Below are positions 1-11,308 of a stretch of DNA of 64,000 nucleotides, one piece after another. Position 1 is the first letter of the stretch, and every line of letters starts with the position of its first letter. The notes below the pieces were generated by a model, which made no database searches, was not told the DNA's origin, and saw nothing but the letters and a program-made list of their open reading frames with translations. Position numbers and translations under genes: made by a program. Source of the DNA: Dioscorea cayenensis subsp. rotundata (lineage: Eukaryota; Streptophyta; Magnoliopsida; Dioscoreales; Dioscoreaceae); assembly GCF_009730915.1 (NCBI RefSeq), contig NC_052480.1, positions 2,790,001 through 2,854,000 of the forward strand, read 5' to 3'.

Positions 1-262
1 ACTCATACATCATCCATACACTAGGATGGTTCACAAAAAGGACCTTAAGGAATGAGAGTTGAGGGATCAAACCAAAGGATTGGAGAGAGATCCGCGATGA
101 ATCCTTCCAATCTTGCCTCTCTAAGAACCCTAGCTCCTCCTTCTCTTCCTTATTTTTCCCCCAAAAACTATGAATAGTCACCCCTCCATTCTCATCAAAG
201 ATGAGAGCTTTTACCCTTGTGAAATTCCCTTCAAGCCCTCCTCCATAAGTCAACGTAGCTTC

Positions 263-345
<83 letters not shown>

Positions 346-380
346 CATGGGCCAACCCAACAAATGGGCTGGACCCAACA
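1..380 (-). mobile_element. 3' LTR (partial) of a Copia retrotransposon
   Basis: Read on the minus strand, a polypurine tract (GAGGGGGAGA, complement of about 384-393) is followed at once by TGTTGGGTCC, the TG start expected of an LTR, at position 380. The sequence then runs leftward to the window edge, so the LTR end is not seen. It holds a 76-bp (TA)n tract at 266-341. The element's RT/RNase H remnant lies immediately upstream on the same strand, which supports the call. The LTR boundary at 380 is inferred from the PPT. Confidence 0.65.
266..341. repeat. (TA)n microsatellite
   Basis: An uninterrupted TA dinucleotide run of about 38 units, lying inside the Copia LTR. It produces a spurious poly(Ile-Tyr) open frame. 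Confidence 0.95.
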
Positions 381-429
381 AATCTCCCCCTCAAAGACCA
401 TTTGGGGGGTTCTACCAATCCTGCTCTTT

Positions 430-1287
430 CCCGACATGCTACAAGCTTCTCCTTGGACAATGCTTTGGTAAACATATCAGACCCATTCTCACTAGTGTGT
501 ATCTTCTCCAAGTACAACTCTTTGGCTTCAAGAACATCCTCGAATCCAATGATATCTAACATCGATATGCTTGGACTTGAATGGAATGTTGAATTCTTGA
601 GAGATGAATGGCACTCTGATCGTCGCGATAGAACAATACACTTCTCTTGTTGCATACCCAATTCTTCAAGAAACTTCTTCATCCACAAAGCCTCCTTGCA
701 ACCCTCGATAGTGCAATATACTCAGACTTACGTGGTGGATAATGCACACTTACTTGCAGCTTTGAGCGCCAAGAAGCATTTCCCGCAAAAGTCATCATGA
801 ACCACGAAATTGATTTTACGGAGTCCACGTCGCTCGCCATATCACGAATCGTATACCCATACAAAAATAGGTTCATCTTTACCAAAACACGAGACATGCC
901 GAAGTACCTCTTAGATACCTCGGTATCCACTTCACTGCTGACCCGAGTGCTCCTTTCCGGTTTGAGAGAAATCTGCTCACAACACCAACAACATGAGCAA
1001 TATCTGGCCTCGTATACACCATGGCATACATCAAACTACCAACAGCGGATGCATAAGGAACTCGGCTCATCTGCTCCTTCTCTTTGTCCCCCAGTGAGCT
1101 TCACGGGCAAGTATGCGCCCGCATACCGGTCGCATGTGAGCGATAACGAGTGAGCGATGATATTGCTACGATGAATTTCCACAGGTTTTCCGTTTGTGCA
1201 TTTCAAGTCGAAAACCCCAGCGAGCGGAATGAGCCTTGAAGAGGTATGCAAAATGCGTGTGACATAGCATAATCTTATTTGGTGCAT
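430..1287 (-). pseudogene. Copia polyprotein remnant (RT C-terminus and RNase H)
   Basis: The minus-strand frames carry the C-terminal part of a Ty1/Copia Pol. At 1070-879 there is the motif SRVPYASAVGSLMYAM followed by TRPDIAHVVGVVSRFLSN and a KWIPRYLRGT block, which is the conserved RT/connection region. At 930-679 there is an RNase H segment with DMASDVDSVKS and SEYIALS, where intact elements read YTDSDxAGDxDxRKSTSG and TEAEYIA. The frame shifts between blocks and the N-terminal two thirds of Pol (GAG, protease, integrase, RT core) are absent. The order RNase H to PPT to LTR fits a Copia 3' end. It is clearly non-functional. Confidence 0.85.
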
Positions 1288-1290
1288 TGT

Positions 1291-2214
1291 TCTTATCTAC
1301 TTGTTTGTAACTTATGGTGCAGGCAATGGAGAATGATAGATTATTTATTCTTGATTATCATGATCTCCTTCTTCCATTTGTAAAAAGATCAACTCCTTGA
1401 AGGGAAGGAAAGTTTATGCTTGAGAACAATATTCTTCCCGCAGATTTGACACTCTTAGACCAATCGCTATCGAGCTTAGCTTGCCACCCTACGCTTCCAA
1501 TCCTCCTAAAAAGGGGTATATACAAGAGGGCATAATGCTACAAGTCATTAGATTTGGAAATTGGCAAAAAGCTCATGTCACTTCGGGTTGATCTTTGGGT
1601 CCATCAACTAGTGAACCATTGGTAAGGGGATTTCGATCAATTCCTTCTTTTACACAAGTGCGACGGCAGGCTATTTATGATCTTATGCCACACACATGAA
1701 CTTTTGAATTCAAAATTTGAATGCAAATAAACACTTTTTCTTCATGTATCTTTGAGAGAGATGCTTTAGGTAACTAATGTGGTTTTTAGATTTCTAGGTT
1801 GAGGACTCATGCATGTATGGAGCCCTACATAATTCTTCTGCTCATAGGCGACTTAGTTTCATGCACTTAATTTTTCAAGCTCTTTGCATCCACATATCGA
1901 TACACTACTGGAAATCAACGCATTGGCACGTCAAAATTTAATAAATGGCGGTGGCATTATAGAGAACTGCTTTTATCGAGGGAAGTACTCATTAGAGCTT
2001 AGTTCGTGACTTACAAGAGCGTGTGGCGATTTGATATGGAAACACTGCCGGCTGACCTGATCCGAAGGTAAAGGTTATGTGTATTCCTTGCAAAATCATT
2101 GGAGCTGTGATCACTTTTCTTTAAAATTCAAATCTTCGAAGGCATTTGCAATTGTAATTATTATTATTATTCTAAGGAAGTGTTGTAGCATGGGATGAAA
2201 TTGAGCAAGAATAA
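1291..2214. other. Intergenic stretch with a CACTA-like terminus
   Basis: No coding region is recognised here. At 1903 the sequence CACTACTGGAAATCAACGC resembles the terminal CACTACAAGAAA of EnSpm/CACTA elements, and the bases that follow (TGGCGGTGGCATTATAG) resemble their subterminal motifs. No matching opposite end was found nearby, so this is at most a truncated terminus. A short (ATT)n run sits at about 2157-2172, just before the LINE. Confidence 0.35.
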
Positions 2215-2246
2215 GTTATCCTTCGAATCTTGTTTCCCCCTTTGCC

Positions 2247-3668
2247 ATGGTAAGCGGAGGTCAACCTCCTCCACCCCCTAAAAAATCCTAATCCCAAATC
2301 GCGGCTTCTCTAACTCATTCTCTAGATAACTCCCCTCTTCATAATGAGCAACTCCTCAGCAAACTCAAAGCCACCACTTCCAACTTCATCCGGCTGGATA
2401 AGGATGCCATTAATAGAGGTCGTATGAAATTCCAATATGCTATGTATGGTAAGTTGTTTGGAAAATCCCCTCCTTTCGAGCAGATCAAGATGTCGCTTCT
2501 TGCCAAGTGGAACAGTATTGGAGAGATCTACATCTCCGACCTTCCTAATGGTTTTTTATTGGTTAGATACCCTACTGAAAAAGCCATGCAGCAACTCCTT
2601 TTGGATGGACCTTGGTCCGTAAACGAAATCATTCTACAGCTGTCCCCATGGAAACCTTTTTTTGAACTGAGCTTCGCTAAGCTTAACTCCGCTGCAATTT
2701 GGGTGCAGTTCCACAACTTGCCAGTCGAATGCTGGGACGGTGATGTTCTAGAGACCATTGCTAGCAACTTCGATAACCTCATCAAAGTTGATGAATTTAC
2801 ATCCATACTGGCCAGATCCAACTACGCTCGGGTTTGCATCGAAATTGACTTATCTAAACTTCTCTGTCGAGGTTTTTGGATCGGGGATGATTTCCAGAAG
2901 GTGTTCGTCATAGTGATGTACGAGAGATTGCTGACATTCTGTTACAATTGTGGGCTTATCTGTCATGGTAGTAAGTCGTGCACTAGGCCTGCGTCGTCTG
3001 GGGCCGGTGGGTTCTCTTTGCCCTCTCGAGATGATCGAGTGCCAGTGGAAAGAACCTCCCAGGTCTCGCATGACGCCGATCAACTCATGGACACATCAGA
3101 CCCTATTTTTGTCCCTAGCCCTGAAGACAATCTGGAATCTGATTTTGGACCTTGGCTTCTGGTATCCCGCCGGCGCGGCCGTGCTCGGTGTCACGGCGGT
3201 GGTGTAATGCGTGCCCCTCACGTGACTCCACGTACAACAGCCGGTGTGGAAGCCAAAATCACTGAGTCCCGAGGTACTGTCTCCCATAGCTCACATAGCG
3301 GATCTACATTTGCTTGTCGTGGGCCGTCGTCCACCTTCCATGCCTCTCACGATTCCCTACACTCTAATGTCGTTGAAACTCTAAACGTCCAAAATCCCAT
3401 TGCAAATCTAGCCGTTAATCAAAACTTTGTGATCAACGAAACCATCAGAGATAATCCTTTAGATCCAATTCAATCTCCTTCGCTTGATCCCCAGACCACT
3501 ACTCTGACAGACCCTTCAAGTCAAAACAACATCCTTACCTCTCCTCGAGACCATCCACCGCCAAACCCTCCCAATCAAATCGTTCCTTTTCATTCTTCTC
3601 GAGGAGTCTCTCAGCAACCGCCCCATCTAGACCTTGCCCTAGACCCATCTCTCCCTCTCCCATCCTGA
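2247..3668 (+). pseudogene. LINE ORF1 protein (DUF4283, zinc knuckle)
   Basis: The frame opens with ATG at 2247 (MVSGGQPPPPP), meets one in-frame TAA at 2289-2291, and is then open to the stop at 3666. The DUF4283 core is visible from about 2424 (FQYAMYGKLFGKSPPF, then GPWSVNEIILQLSPW and AIWVQFHNLPVECW). It ends in a zinc knuckle CYNCGLICHGSKSC at about 2941-2982, the CX2CX4HX4C pattern that follows DUF4283 in plant LINEs. A low-complexity Ser/Pro-rich tail follows. An acidic stretch at 3767-3973 in another frame probably belongs to the original ORF1 end, displaced by a frameshift. In active elements this is the RNA-binding partner of ORF2. Confidence 0.85.
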
Positions 3669-4035
3669 GAACTTTTGTCCCGAATGTCTCCATCAACATT
3701 CTTTTTTCTGATCTTCATCATGATTCACTTGTTTCCCAAGTCTCTTCTGCCCTTGACTCTAGTGAAATGGAAGAAAATAGTGGAGAAGATGAGGGTTCCA
3801 CTAACGATGAAGATGATGAGATGCCAGATGAGGAAGATGAACCTGATGACTCTATGACTTTGGTGCAATATCAGGCTGGGGTCAGAAGGGAAGCTCTCAT
3901 CAGAAAAGGTGGTCATGTTGAGGAAGTCTCGCCGAAGAAAGGCAGAATGGAAACTAGAGGTCCCGGACCTTGAAGCTGTTGTCTCTTCTTCTCATCCTTC
4001 TTCTAAAGAAAGTACTTTTCTGTTTTTTTCTATTC

Positions 4036-7000
4036 ATGTTTATTATAAACTCAGCTAAAATTATCTGTTGGAACTGCAGGGGTATCTCCAATCGAGATAC
4101 TTCTTCTCGGTTCATCAAACTCATCAAAAAGCTCAAACCCATTTTGGTTTGTTTAGTAGAAACCCACGCCAACTCTGATCGTGTTGATCGCTTCTGTAAA
4201 AAAATTCCTAAACACTAGGAGTGGGCCTCTGTTCTCGCTGAAGGTTATTCAGGTGGTATCTTTATCCTTTGGAACTCGGCCATCGGTCGAGTTACTCCTA
4301 TTGCTGTTTCCCGTCGCGCGTTGCATATCGTGGTTTCCTCTACTTTTTCCAAAAATTTCATTATTTTTGTGGTCTATAATTCTTCTCGTTGCCTTAACCA
4401 ACGTTTTCTTTGGCACGAGCTCTCTAAACTTTCTTATCTTAAGCTTCCCTGGCTCATTCTGGGGGACTTTAACTCTATTCTTTCCAGAACTGAGCACAGG
4501 GGTGGCTCTTTCTCTTACTACAGCCGTAAATCTAGATTTTTCAATGATTTTATCGATAGCAACAATCTTTTGGATCTTAAATATATCGGTTCTCCCTATA
4601 CCTGGTGCAACAACCAGCTTGGTTCTACTCGGCGATGGGCCAAGCTTGATCGTTGTCTGGTCAATCTTGAGTGGAATGACATATTTAAATCCTACACCCT
4701 TTCGCATCTTACTCACTCTTTCTCGGATCACTCTCCGTTTTTTCTCATCGCTAATTTAGCCGTTGTTTACAAGAAAAAATCATTCTGGTTTGAAAATTTT
4801 TGGATGGATTATCTGGGATGCCATTCTTGTATCTGAGAAGCTTGGGTTTTTACTCCTCGGGGTAACCCTATGCACGTGTTTTCTCAATTCCTTTCTCGTA
4901 CTCGTTTTAATCTCAATCGTTGGTGTCACTCAGGGGTTAATAACTTGGAGATTGCCATTTCTAATACTGAAACTGAAATTGGTTCTCTTGAGCTTTTTGA
5001 TTCTAACTCTAATACACATTTCATTCTCAGGGCCTTTATGCTAAACTTTCTGCTTTACAGTGTCAGAACAATATTAAATGGGCCCAGCGTACTAGTTTAA
5101 ATTTGGTTTTAGATGGTGACAAGAATACTAGGTTTTTTTATGCTCTTTATTGTACTCGTTCTCATACCAATTTTATTTCTCAAATTGAGGACACTAATGG
5201 TAATGTTTTCAGAGACCCTTCTGGTATTGAGCAAGCTTTCATGAACTTTTATCAACATCTTTGGAGCGGCTCTTCCAGCAATTCTTCAAACAATCATGAC
5301 ACTCTTCCCCCTGACCTCCCCAGGATTTCTGATTCTGACAGTGCCTTTCTCACCAATAATGTTACAATGGAGGAAGTTTACCAAACTATTTTTGACCTTC
5401 CTTCAGGTAAGTCCCCTAGTCCCGACGGTTTTAATGTGGAATTTTATAAAGCTTTCTGGCCTGTTGTGGGTAATCATCTTTTTGAAGCCATTCAGTATTT
5501 TTTTAAAACCTCTTTCATCCCTTCCTCTTGAGGCAAAACCTACGTCGTTCTCATTCCTAAGAAGGATAATCCAATATTGGTTTCTGATTTCTGTCTGATT
5601 TCCTTATGTAATGTTTGTTTCAAAATTCTCTCGAAACTGCTTGCCAATAGATTAAAAAAGGTTATTCCTAATATTATCGGTCGAGAACAAGTGGGTTTTG
5701 TGGCTAATCGTAGCTCTTCTGATAACATTATCACTGTGCAAGAAGTTGCCCATTTGATTGAATATGATACCCATAGCCACCCTAGAATGATTATTAAACT
5801 CGATATCGAAAAGGCTTATGATACCCTTAGTTGGAGTGCAATTCTTACCCTTCTTATTAAAATGAATTTTCCTCCACTTTGGGTTTCTTGGATTAAATCA
5901 TGTCTTCATTCTTGCTCATCCTCTCTTTTAGTTAATGGCAGACCAACCCCCTGGTTTCCCTCTTCCAGAGGCGTTCGCCAGGGAGATCCCATCCTCTCTT
6001 ATCTTTTTATTATAGTTTCTCAAACTCTTACAACCATGCTTAATTTTAGTCTCCAGAATAATCTTATCCTTGGTTTTAATAGCAATTTGCACCACAACTT
6101 CAATCATTTGATGTATGCCGATAATTTGATTTTAATTACTCATGCTAATCGTAGAGTTGCTAAAAACATTCAGACTTGTTTAAATTATTATAGCATCATC
6201 ACTGGTCAGCGTCCCAACTACAATAAATCTCAAATTTGTTTCCCTTCTTGGCTGAACAATCACATTCTTAATCGAATTTGTTATATCCTGAATCTTAAGC
6301 AGGCCTTCTTCCCTTTTAAATACCTAGGGGTGTTCATCTCACCTAAAAACTTGCTTCTCTAACTTTTCAACCTATGGTTGATAAAGTTAAAAGATTAGTT
6401 TCTAAATGGTCTAAATTTCATCTCACTCCTGCAGCCAAAGAGATCCTTATTAATTATGTCCTGTTATCTATGCCAGTCTACACATCAATTGTTTACCCCA
6501 TTCCTGATTTAATTCTGTCTGAAATCTCCAACGTAGTGAGAAAAATTTTTTTGGAATAGGAATGGTAATGGAAAGGGCATCCTCAATGTGAGTTGGAATA
6601 TTTTAACAGAAGGTAAGTCTGAGGGGGACTTAGGTTTCAAAAATCTTGCTCTTGCCAAACATTCTCTTATGTCCAAAAATATTTTCAAATACTTAAACAA
6701 TCATGATTGCTTGTGGGTTGAAATTTTACTTAACAAGTACGGCAAAATCAATTTTTGGCAGGACTCTGTTCCTGCCAAGTGCTCTTGGTTTTTTATAGGT
6801 TTATGCAAATCTGCTGCTTTTATCAAACATCACTGCAAAATAAATTCTATTAATCCAGTGAACACATCTCTTCTTTAGGATCCTTGGCTTTTTGATATAC
6901 CTGTTGCTCTTAAACCCACTTACCTAAATATGGATGTTGAACTTGATCAGATTTTTCTTTCTAATATTGTTGTTAATGATCAGTGGAATGTTCAAGAGCT

Positions 7001-8126
7001 TAATTACATTTTTGGCAATCATGTTGATAACTTGGACTGGAATTTAATTTCTATTGATCATAAGTCTGATAATCATTGGATTTGGACGCCTAAATCTTCC
7101 TGTACCAAACTTTCATCTGTTGTTTATCATACTTTGAGCAAGCAATCGGTTTCTTCAGACCACTGGGTTGGTTGGGCCATTGTTTGGAGCATTCCTGTCG
7201 CTCCTAGAATTAAACATTTCATTTGGTTATGTCTAAGGGGTCGCCTATCCACATCTGCATTTTTATATAGCGTTCATCTTGGCCCTGATAACCCTTGTGT
7301 TCTATGTGGACTTCACAGTGACACCATTGATCACTTGTTTTGTTAGTGTGATAGAATTCAAGTGATTTGAGATCAGATTACTAGTCTTCTGAACACTTCA
7401 ATATTTTTCAGTAATGGGTTTTCATCTGGTAATTGGGTTACTGAATACAAGCAGTTAAAGCGCATTTTAGCATTCATTATAGCCAGTGCTTGGTTCATTT
7501 GGCTGTGCCGGTGTGATGCTATCTTTAAAAAATCTCATCCCATTTACTCTAATATTGTTCCCAGGGCTGCGGCACACGTTGATGAGTTTTCTCACTGTAA
7601 CTCTAAGCTTATGGGCAGAAAAGTTTTACTGTGCAACTTTTCTTCTGCTGACGATTATTTTCTGTTCACTCATGCAACATCAAACCATAATACCCAGGTA
7701 AGTTCCGCAAGTTTTTTCTTTTCAAATGCTAATTATGAGATTTCTCTCACAGGGTGTTCTTCTCAGCGCCTCTCGGATAACTCTTCGAATGCGATTCTTG
7801 CTGTCGAGGTCGCTCTTCACACTGCGATTGATCTACACATTCCAGTTAAACACATTTTCTGCAATCATCATGCAATCATTCAACTACTTCAGTGCACTGA
7901 TCACATTTCTTCCTGAAGAGTTGAAGCGCAAATCAACAATCTGAAGTTCTTACGAGACATGTGTGACCATCCCCAGATTCACATCATTCCTTCTATTTGG
8001 GGTACTCCGGCAGCTAATTTAGCAACTCATGGATTCCATCATCAACATCTCAATCTATTTTTGTTTGGAAAAAATCTCCCTTTTTGGATCATGAAATCAT
8101 TTCTTAATTATGGTTTTATTTTTTAA
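4036..8126 (+). pseudogene. LINE ORF2 protein (endonuclease, reverse transcriptase, RNase H)
   Basis: ATG at 4036 opens an exo-endo-phosphatase domain (IICWNCRGI, CLVETHAN, LILGDFNSI, SDHSPFFLI) that reads through to about 4830 apart from a TAG at 4216 and a TGA at 4834. A shift at about 5030 moves to the frame holding the RT: GKTYVVLIPKKDN, then GFVANRSSSDNI, RMIIKLDIEKAYDTLSW, GVRQGDPI. The catalytic FADD box reads YADN at about 6115. zf-RVT is at 7150-7340 (APRIKHFIWLCLRGRLST, CVLCG, DHLFC) and an RNase H-like domain is at 7560-8126. More stops lie at 5529, 6360, 6557, 6876 and 7344. Target-primed reverse transcription is the family's role; this copy cannot encode it. Confidence 0.9.
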
Positions 8127-8255
8127 TCTGCTCTTTTGTTTCTAGAGCCTAGTAATATGTATCTTTGTATCTTCTTTTTCCTTTTACTTTCAATAAATAG
8201 CTTCTCTGATGAGAGGTTCTTAAAAAAAATAAATAAATAAATAAATAAAATAAAA

Positions 8256-8256
<1 letters not shown>

Positions 8257-8312
<56 letters not shown>
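8257..8312. repeat. (TTA)n tract at the LINE 3' tail
   Basis: About 18 TTA/ATT units follow an A-rich (AAAT)n stretch and close the LINE. Such short tandem tails are usual for plant L1 3' ends. Confidence 0.9.
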
Positions 8313-8388
8313 GTTATGGTTGTCTGCATAAGGTGATAACTATTTTGATCACTTTCATTTTCAGAGGCATTGCCATAGAGGACCCCAT

Positions 8389-8787
8389 CACTACAAGAAA
8401 TAAGACTTATAGCGGTGGAAAAAAAACTGCCGCTATAGGCCTCATTTTAGCCTCAACACTCTTATAGCAGCAAATATCCAATTAGGCGCTAAATCCTTAG
8501 TCGCTATATGTTTTTTTGCGACAAATGTACACTTTTGCCACAATCCTATCTAATAGTATTAAAGCTACATAATTATCTGTAGCGGCAGTAAATTTTGCCG
8601 CTAACTATTCATATAGCGGCGGAAAATTTTGCCGCTATAAATTCTATAGTGGCGGAATAGTTCCACCACTATAAGACCAATAGATTTGTTTAGTATCCTA
8701 TAGCGGCAAAAAAATCTGCCGCTATAGACCAAAATTGAGTAAATTCTTTAATAGCTAATTAAATCTATTTCTAATATAGACAAACAA

Positions 8788-8829
<42 letters not shown>

Positions 8830-9368
8830 AGACAAAAATTTACAAACCACAAAATTTGCTAGCAAAATTTTTTAATTTAGACATTCGAAGGTTTGAAAGA
8901 ACAAATAAACAAAAATTTTCAATCAAATCTGACGACAAATGCAACAAGTTACAGAATATATAACATCACAAATGGTTTGGACTTGAAAACCCAGTTGTGT
9001 CCTTCAGCGTCTTCCGAGCACACTACTACACAGCAGTAGCTTTTTTAGATGTTCCAATCTACATTTCATAACAAACGAATCAACAATTGATTTGACATAG
9101 GTGAAAATATGGCTAAAAGCATCATTGAATTAATGGAAATAAAACAGGATTAGGTAGAAAAGAGCACCTTCATTTTTCATCATGTAATAATTCTATACTT
9201 TGATTATAAATGGCCAGAGCTGACTCGAACAACTTATGAGCATTTGCAACACCATTAGAGTCTCTGGCAGATGCAAGGTTTGCCTCCAAGTCGATACAAT
9301 TTTTGAAGAATGAAAGACTTGGATGAGGTAAAGCTAAAAATCTGTTTCAGGCAAAACAATACATGCTT
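8389..9368. mobile_element. CACTA (EnSpm) transposon, one end; the other end in the gap or lost
   Basis: The terminus CACTACAAGAAATAAG at 8389 is followed by many direct and inverted copies of TATAGCGGC/GCCGCTATA between 8410 and 8735, the subterminal repeat pattern of CACTA elements. A (TA)n tract lies at about 8793-8826. Sequence is lost in the N run from 9369. It carries an exon-like fragment on the minus strand (9170-9333). Confidence 0.8.
9170..9333 (-). pseudogene. Captured exon resembling UTP6 (U3 snoRNP protein), partial
   Basis: On the minus strand, after a plausible acceptor (GATTTTTAG) at 9334, a frame reads LPHPSLSFFKNCIDLEAN, then LASARDSNGVANAHKLFESA and LAIYNQSIELLHDEK before a TGA at 9172-9170. 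The pattern of an LE-LAS-GD-ANARKLYESALA-Y helix repeat looks to me like the HAT-repeat region of UTP6, the 18S pre-rRNA processing factor, from memory of that family. Frame is lost just where the conserved aromatic motif would continue. Because it lies between CACTA subterminal repeats and the gap it is more likely transduplicated sequence than a native gene. The name is tentative; the exon-like nature is firmer. Confidence 0.45.
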
Positions 9369-10368
9369 NNNNNNNNNNNNNNNNNNNNNNNNNNNNNNNN
9401 NNNNNNNNNNNNNNNNNNNNNNNNNNNNNNNNNNNNNNNNNNNNNNNNNNNNNNNNNNNNNNNNNNNNNNNNNNNNNNNNNNNNNNNNNNNNNNNNNNNN
9501 NNNNNNNNNNNNNNNNNNNNNNNNNNNNNNNNNNNNNNNNNNNNNNNNNNNNNNNNNNNNNNNNNNNNNNNNNNNNNNNNNNNNNNNNNNNNNNNNNNNN
9601 NNNNNNNNNNNNNNNNNNNNNNNNNNNNNNNNNNNNNNNNNNNNNNNNNNNNNNNNNNNNNNNNNNNNNNNNNNNNNNNNNNNNNNNNNNNNNNNNNNNN
9701 NNNNNNNNNNNNNNNNNNNNNNNNNNNNNNNNNNNNNNNNNNNNNNNNNNNNNNNNNNNNNNNNNNNNNNNNNNNNNNNNNNNNNNNNNNNNNNNNNNNN
9801 NNNNNNNNNNNNNNNNNNNNNNNNNNNNNNNNNNNNNNNNNNNNNNNNNNNNNNNNNNNNNNNNNNNNNNNNNNNNNNNNNNNNNNNNNNNNNNNNNNNN
9901 NNNNNNNNNNNNNNNNNNNNNNNNNNNNNNNNNNNNNNNNNNNNNNNNNNNNNNNNNNNNNNNNNNNNNNNNNNNNNNNNNNNNNNNNNNNNNNNNNNNN
10001 NNNNNNNNNNNNNNNNNNNNNNNNNNNNNNNNNNNNNNNNNNNNNNNNNNNNNNNNNNNNNNNNNNNNNNNNNNNNNNNNNNNNNNNNNNNNNNNNNNNN
10101 NNNNNNNNNNNNNNNNNNNNNNNNNNNNNNNNNNNNNNNNNNNNNNNNNNNNNNNNNNNNNNNNNNNNNNNNNNNNNNNNNNNNNNNNNNNNNNNNNNNN
10201 NNNNNNNNNNNNNNNNNNNNNNNNNNNNNNNNNNNNNNNNNNNNNNNNNNNNNNNNNNNNNNNNNNNNNNNNNNNNNNNNNNNNNNNNNNNNNNNNNNNN
10301 NNNNNNNNNNNNNNNNNNNNNNNNNNNNNNNNNNNNNNNNNNNNNNNNNNNNNNNNNNNNNNNNNNNN
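9369..10368. other. Assembly gap of exactly 1000 N
   Basis: A run of N of exactly 1000 bases, a conventional scaffold gap of unknown true length. Open frames that span it are artefacts. Confidence 0.99.
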
Positions 10369-10563
10369 AGTGGCGGAACTAGGACCAAAACCAAGTGGGT
10401 GCTAACTTTAATTAAATATATTACTTCAAACTTAAAATTATAATAATTAATATTTCAAAAAATATACCACGATTATATCCCCATGAGATAAGAGTTTAAT
10501 TATTCTGTTAAATCCAATCTGGTTTCAATTTAAATATGAAATTTTTTATATTAATTCAAACTA

Positions 10564-10594
<31 letters not shown>

Positions 10595-11308
10595 TTTTTA
10601 AAAAATATAAAATATATATACAGCTAACAACTATTATTACTAAGTAAAAGTTGAATCATTCGACCAAATACAATCTAGTTTTAACTAGTTCAATAATAAG
10701 ACTCGTAAGATTATGACATTCAACAAAATCAAAACTAATTATAAAGTTGTTTTTTAAAATTTGAAGATTTTATATAGAGAAATCATTAGAGTAAATTTTT
10801 AATTGGGTGAAGTAGCTTGTTACTATAGAATCTAAAAAATAAGTTCATGATATCCAAGATTATATTAAATATAAACATATAAATACATTCATATTAATTA
10901 GAAATATAAATATAATATATATATATATATAAGTATATATGTGATATATGTTTATATACATATATATATATATATATGGCCAAACATCATCTGCGGACGT
11001 CCGCAGATGATGTACAGTAACTTTAATAGGGTTGGACGACTGCGATTGATTCAGTTACTGTGCTGAGATTGATTGGTTGGTTCAGATTAAAACACTGTGC
11101 ATCCCACTTTTTACTGTGCTTATGAATAGTGTGAAGTGTTACTCTTCATAGAACGGTGTGCAGCCGTTGGATTGAAATCCAACGGCCCATATCAACGTTC
11201 ACAGATTACGAATCTGTGAACGTGGGCAGACGATGCATCCTCTATATATATATATATTATACAAGATGGGGCCAAGGGCCCCTTTGACCCCACCTCCTTC
11301 CGCCCCTG
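10369..11308. mobile_element. hAT-like element remnant
   Basis: Just after the gap the sequence reads AGTGGCGGAACTAGGACC, the form (C)AGTGGCGGA-CTAGG common at plant hAT termini; the leading C would be in the gap. At 11293-11308 the reverse complement reads CAGGGGCGGAAGGAGG, a matching inverted end. No transposase is seen in between, so the unit would be non-autonomous. The left 8-bp target duplication would lie in the gap and cannot be tested. A second insertion bounded by (TA)n sits inside. Confidence 0.5.
10977..11241. mobile_element. Hairpin-rich MITE-like unit bounded by (TA)n tracts
   Basis: A unit of about 265 bp lies between (TA)n at about 10915-10976 and 11241-11262. It begins with a long perfect palindrome (ATCATCTGCGGACGTCC and its complement), has an internal hairpin CCGTTGGATTGAAATCCAAC, and ends with a hairpin around CAGATTACGAATCTG. 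Insertion between TA repeats recalls the micron-type MITEs described in grasses. No coding capacity. Confidence 0.55.

Larger units (their letters stand above)
2215..8312 (+). mobile_element. L1-type LINE (non-LTR retrotransposon), near full length, inactivated
   Basis: ORF1 (DUF4283 and a CCHC zinc knuckle) is followed by ORF2 with apurinic endonuclease, reverse transcriptase, zf-RVT and a C-terminal RNase H domain, then a 3' end with AATAAATAG and an A-rich tail passing into (TAA/TTA)n at 8223-8312. This order is that of plant L1 elements. The reading frames hold several stops and about three frameshifts. The 5' limit is approximate because I could not settle a target-site duplication. Confidence 0.9.

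Noticed and set aside
2157..2172. (ATT)n before the LINE as the 5' copy of a target duplication of the 3' tail
   Set aside because: Only the simple repeat matches; unique flanking bases on the two sides differ.
8123..8329. Open frame with poly-Ile
   Set aside because: Translation of the (TTA)n tail of the LINE; low complexity only.
9255..10443. Long open frames of 339-379 codons on both strands
   Set aside because: They are almost wholly made of N and exist only because the gap has no stop codons.
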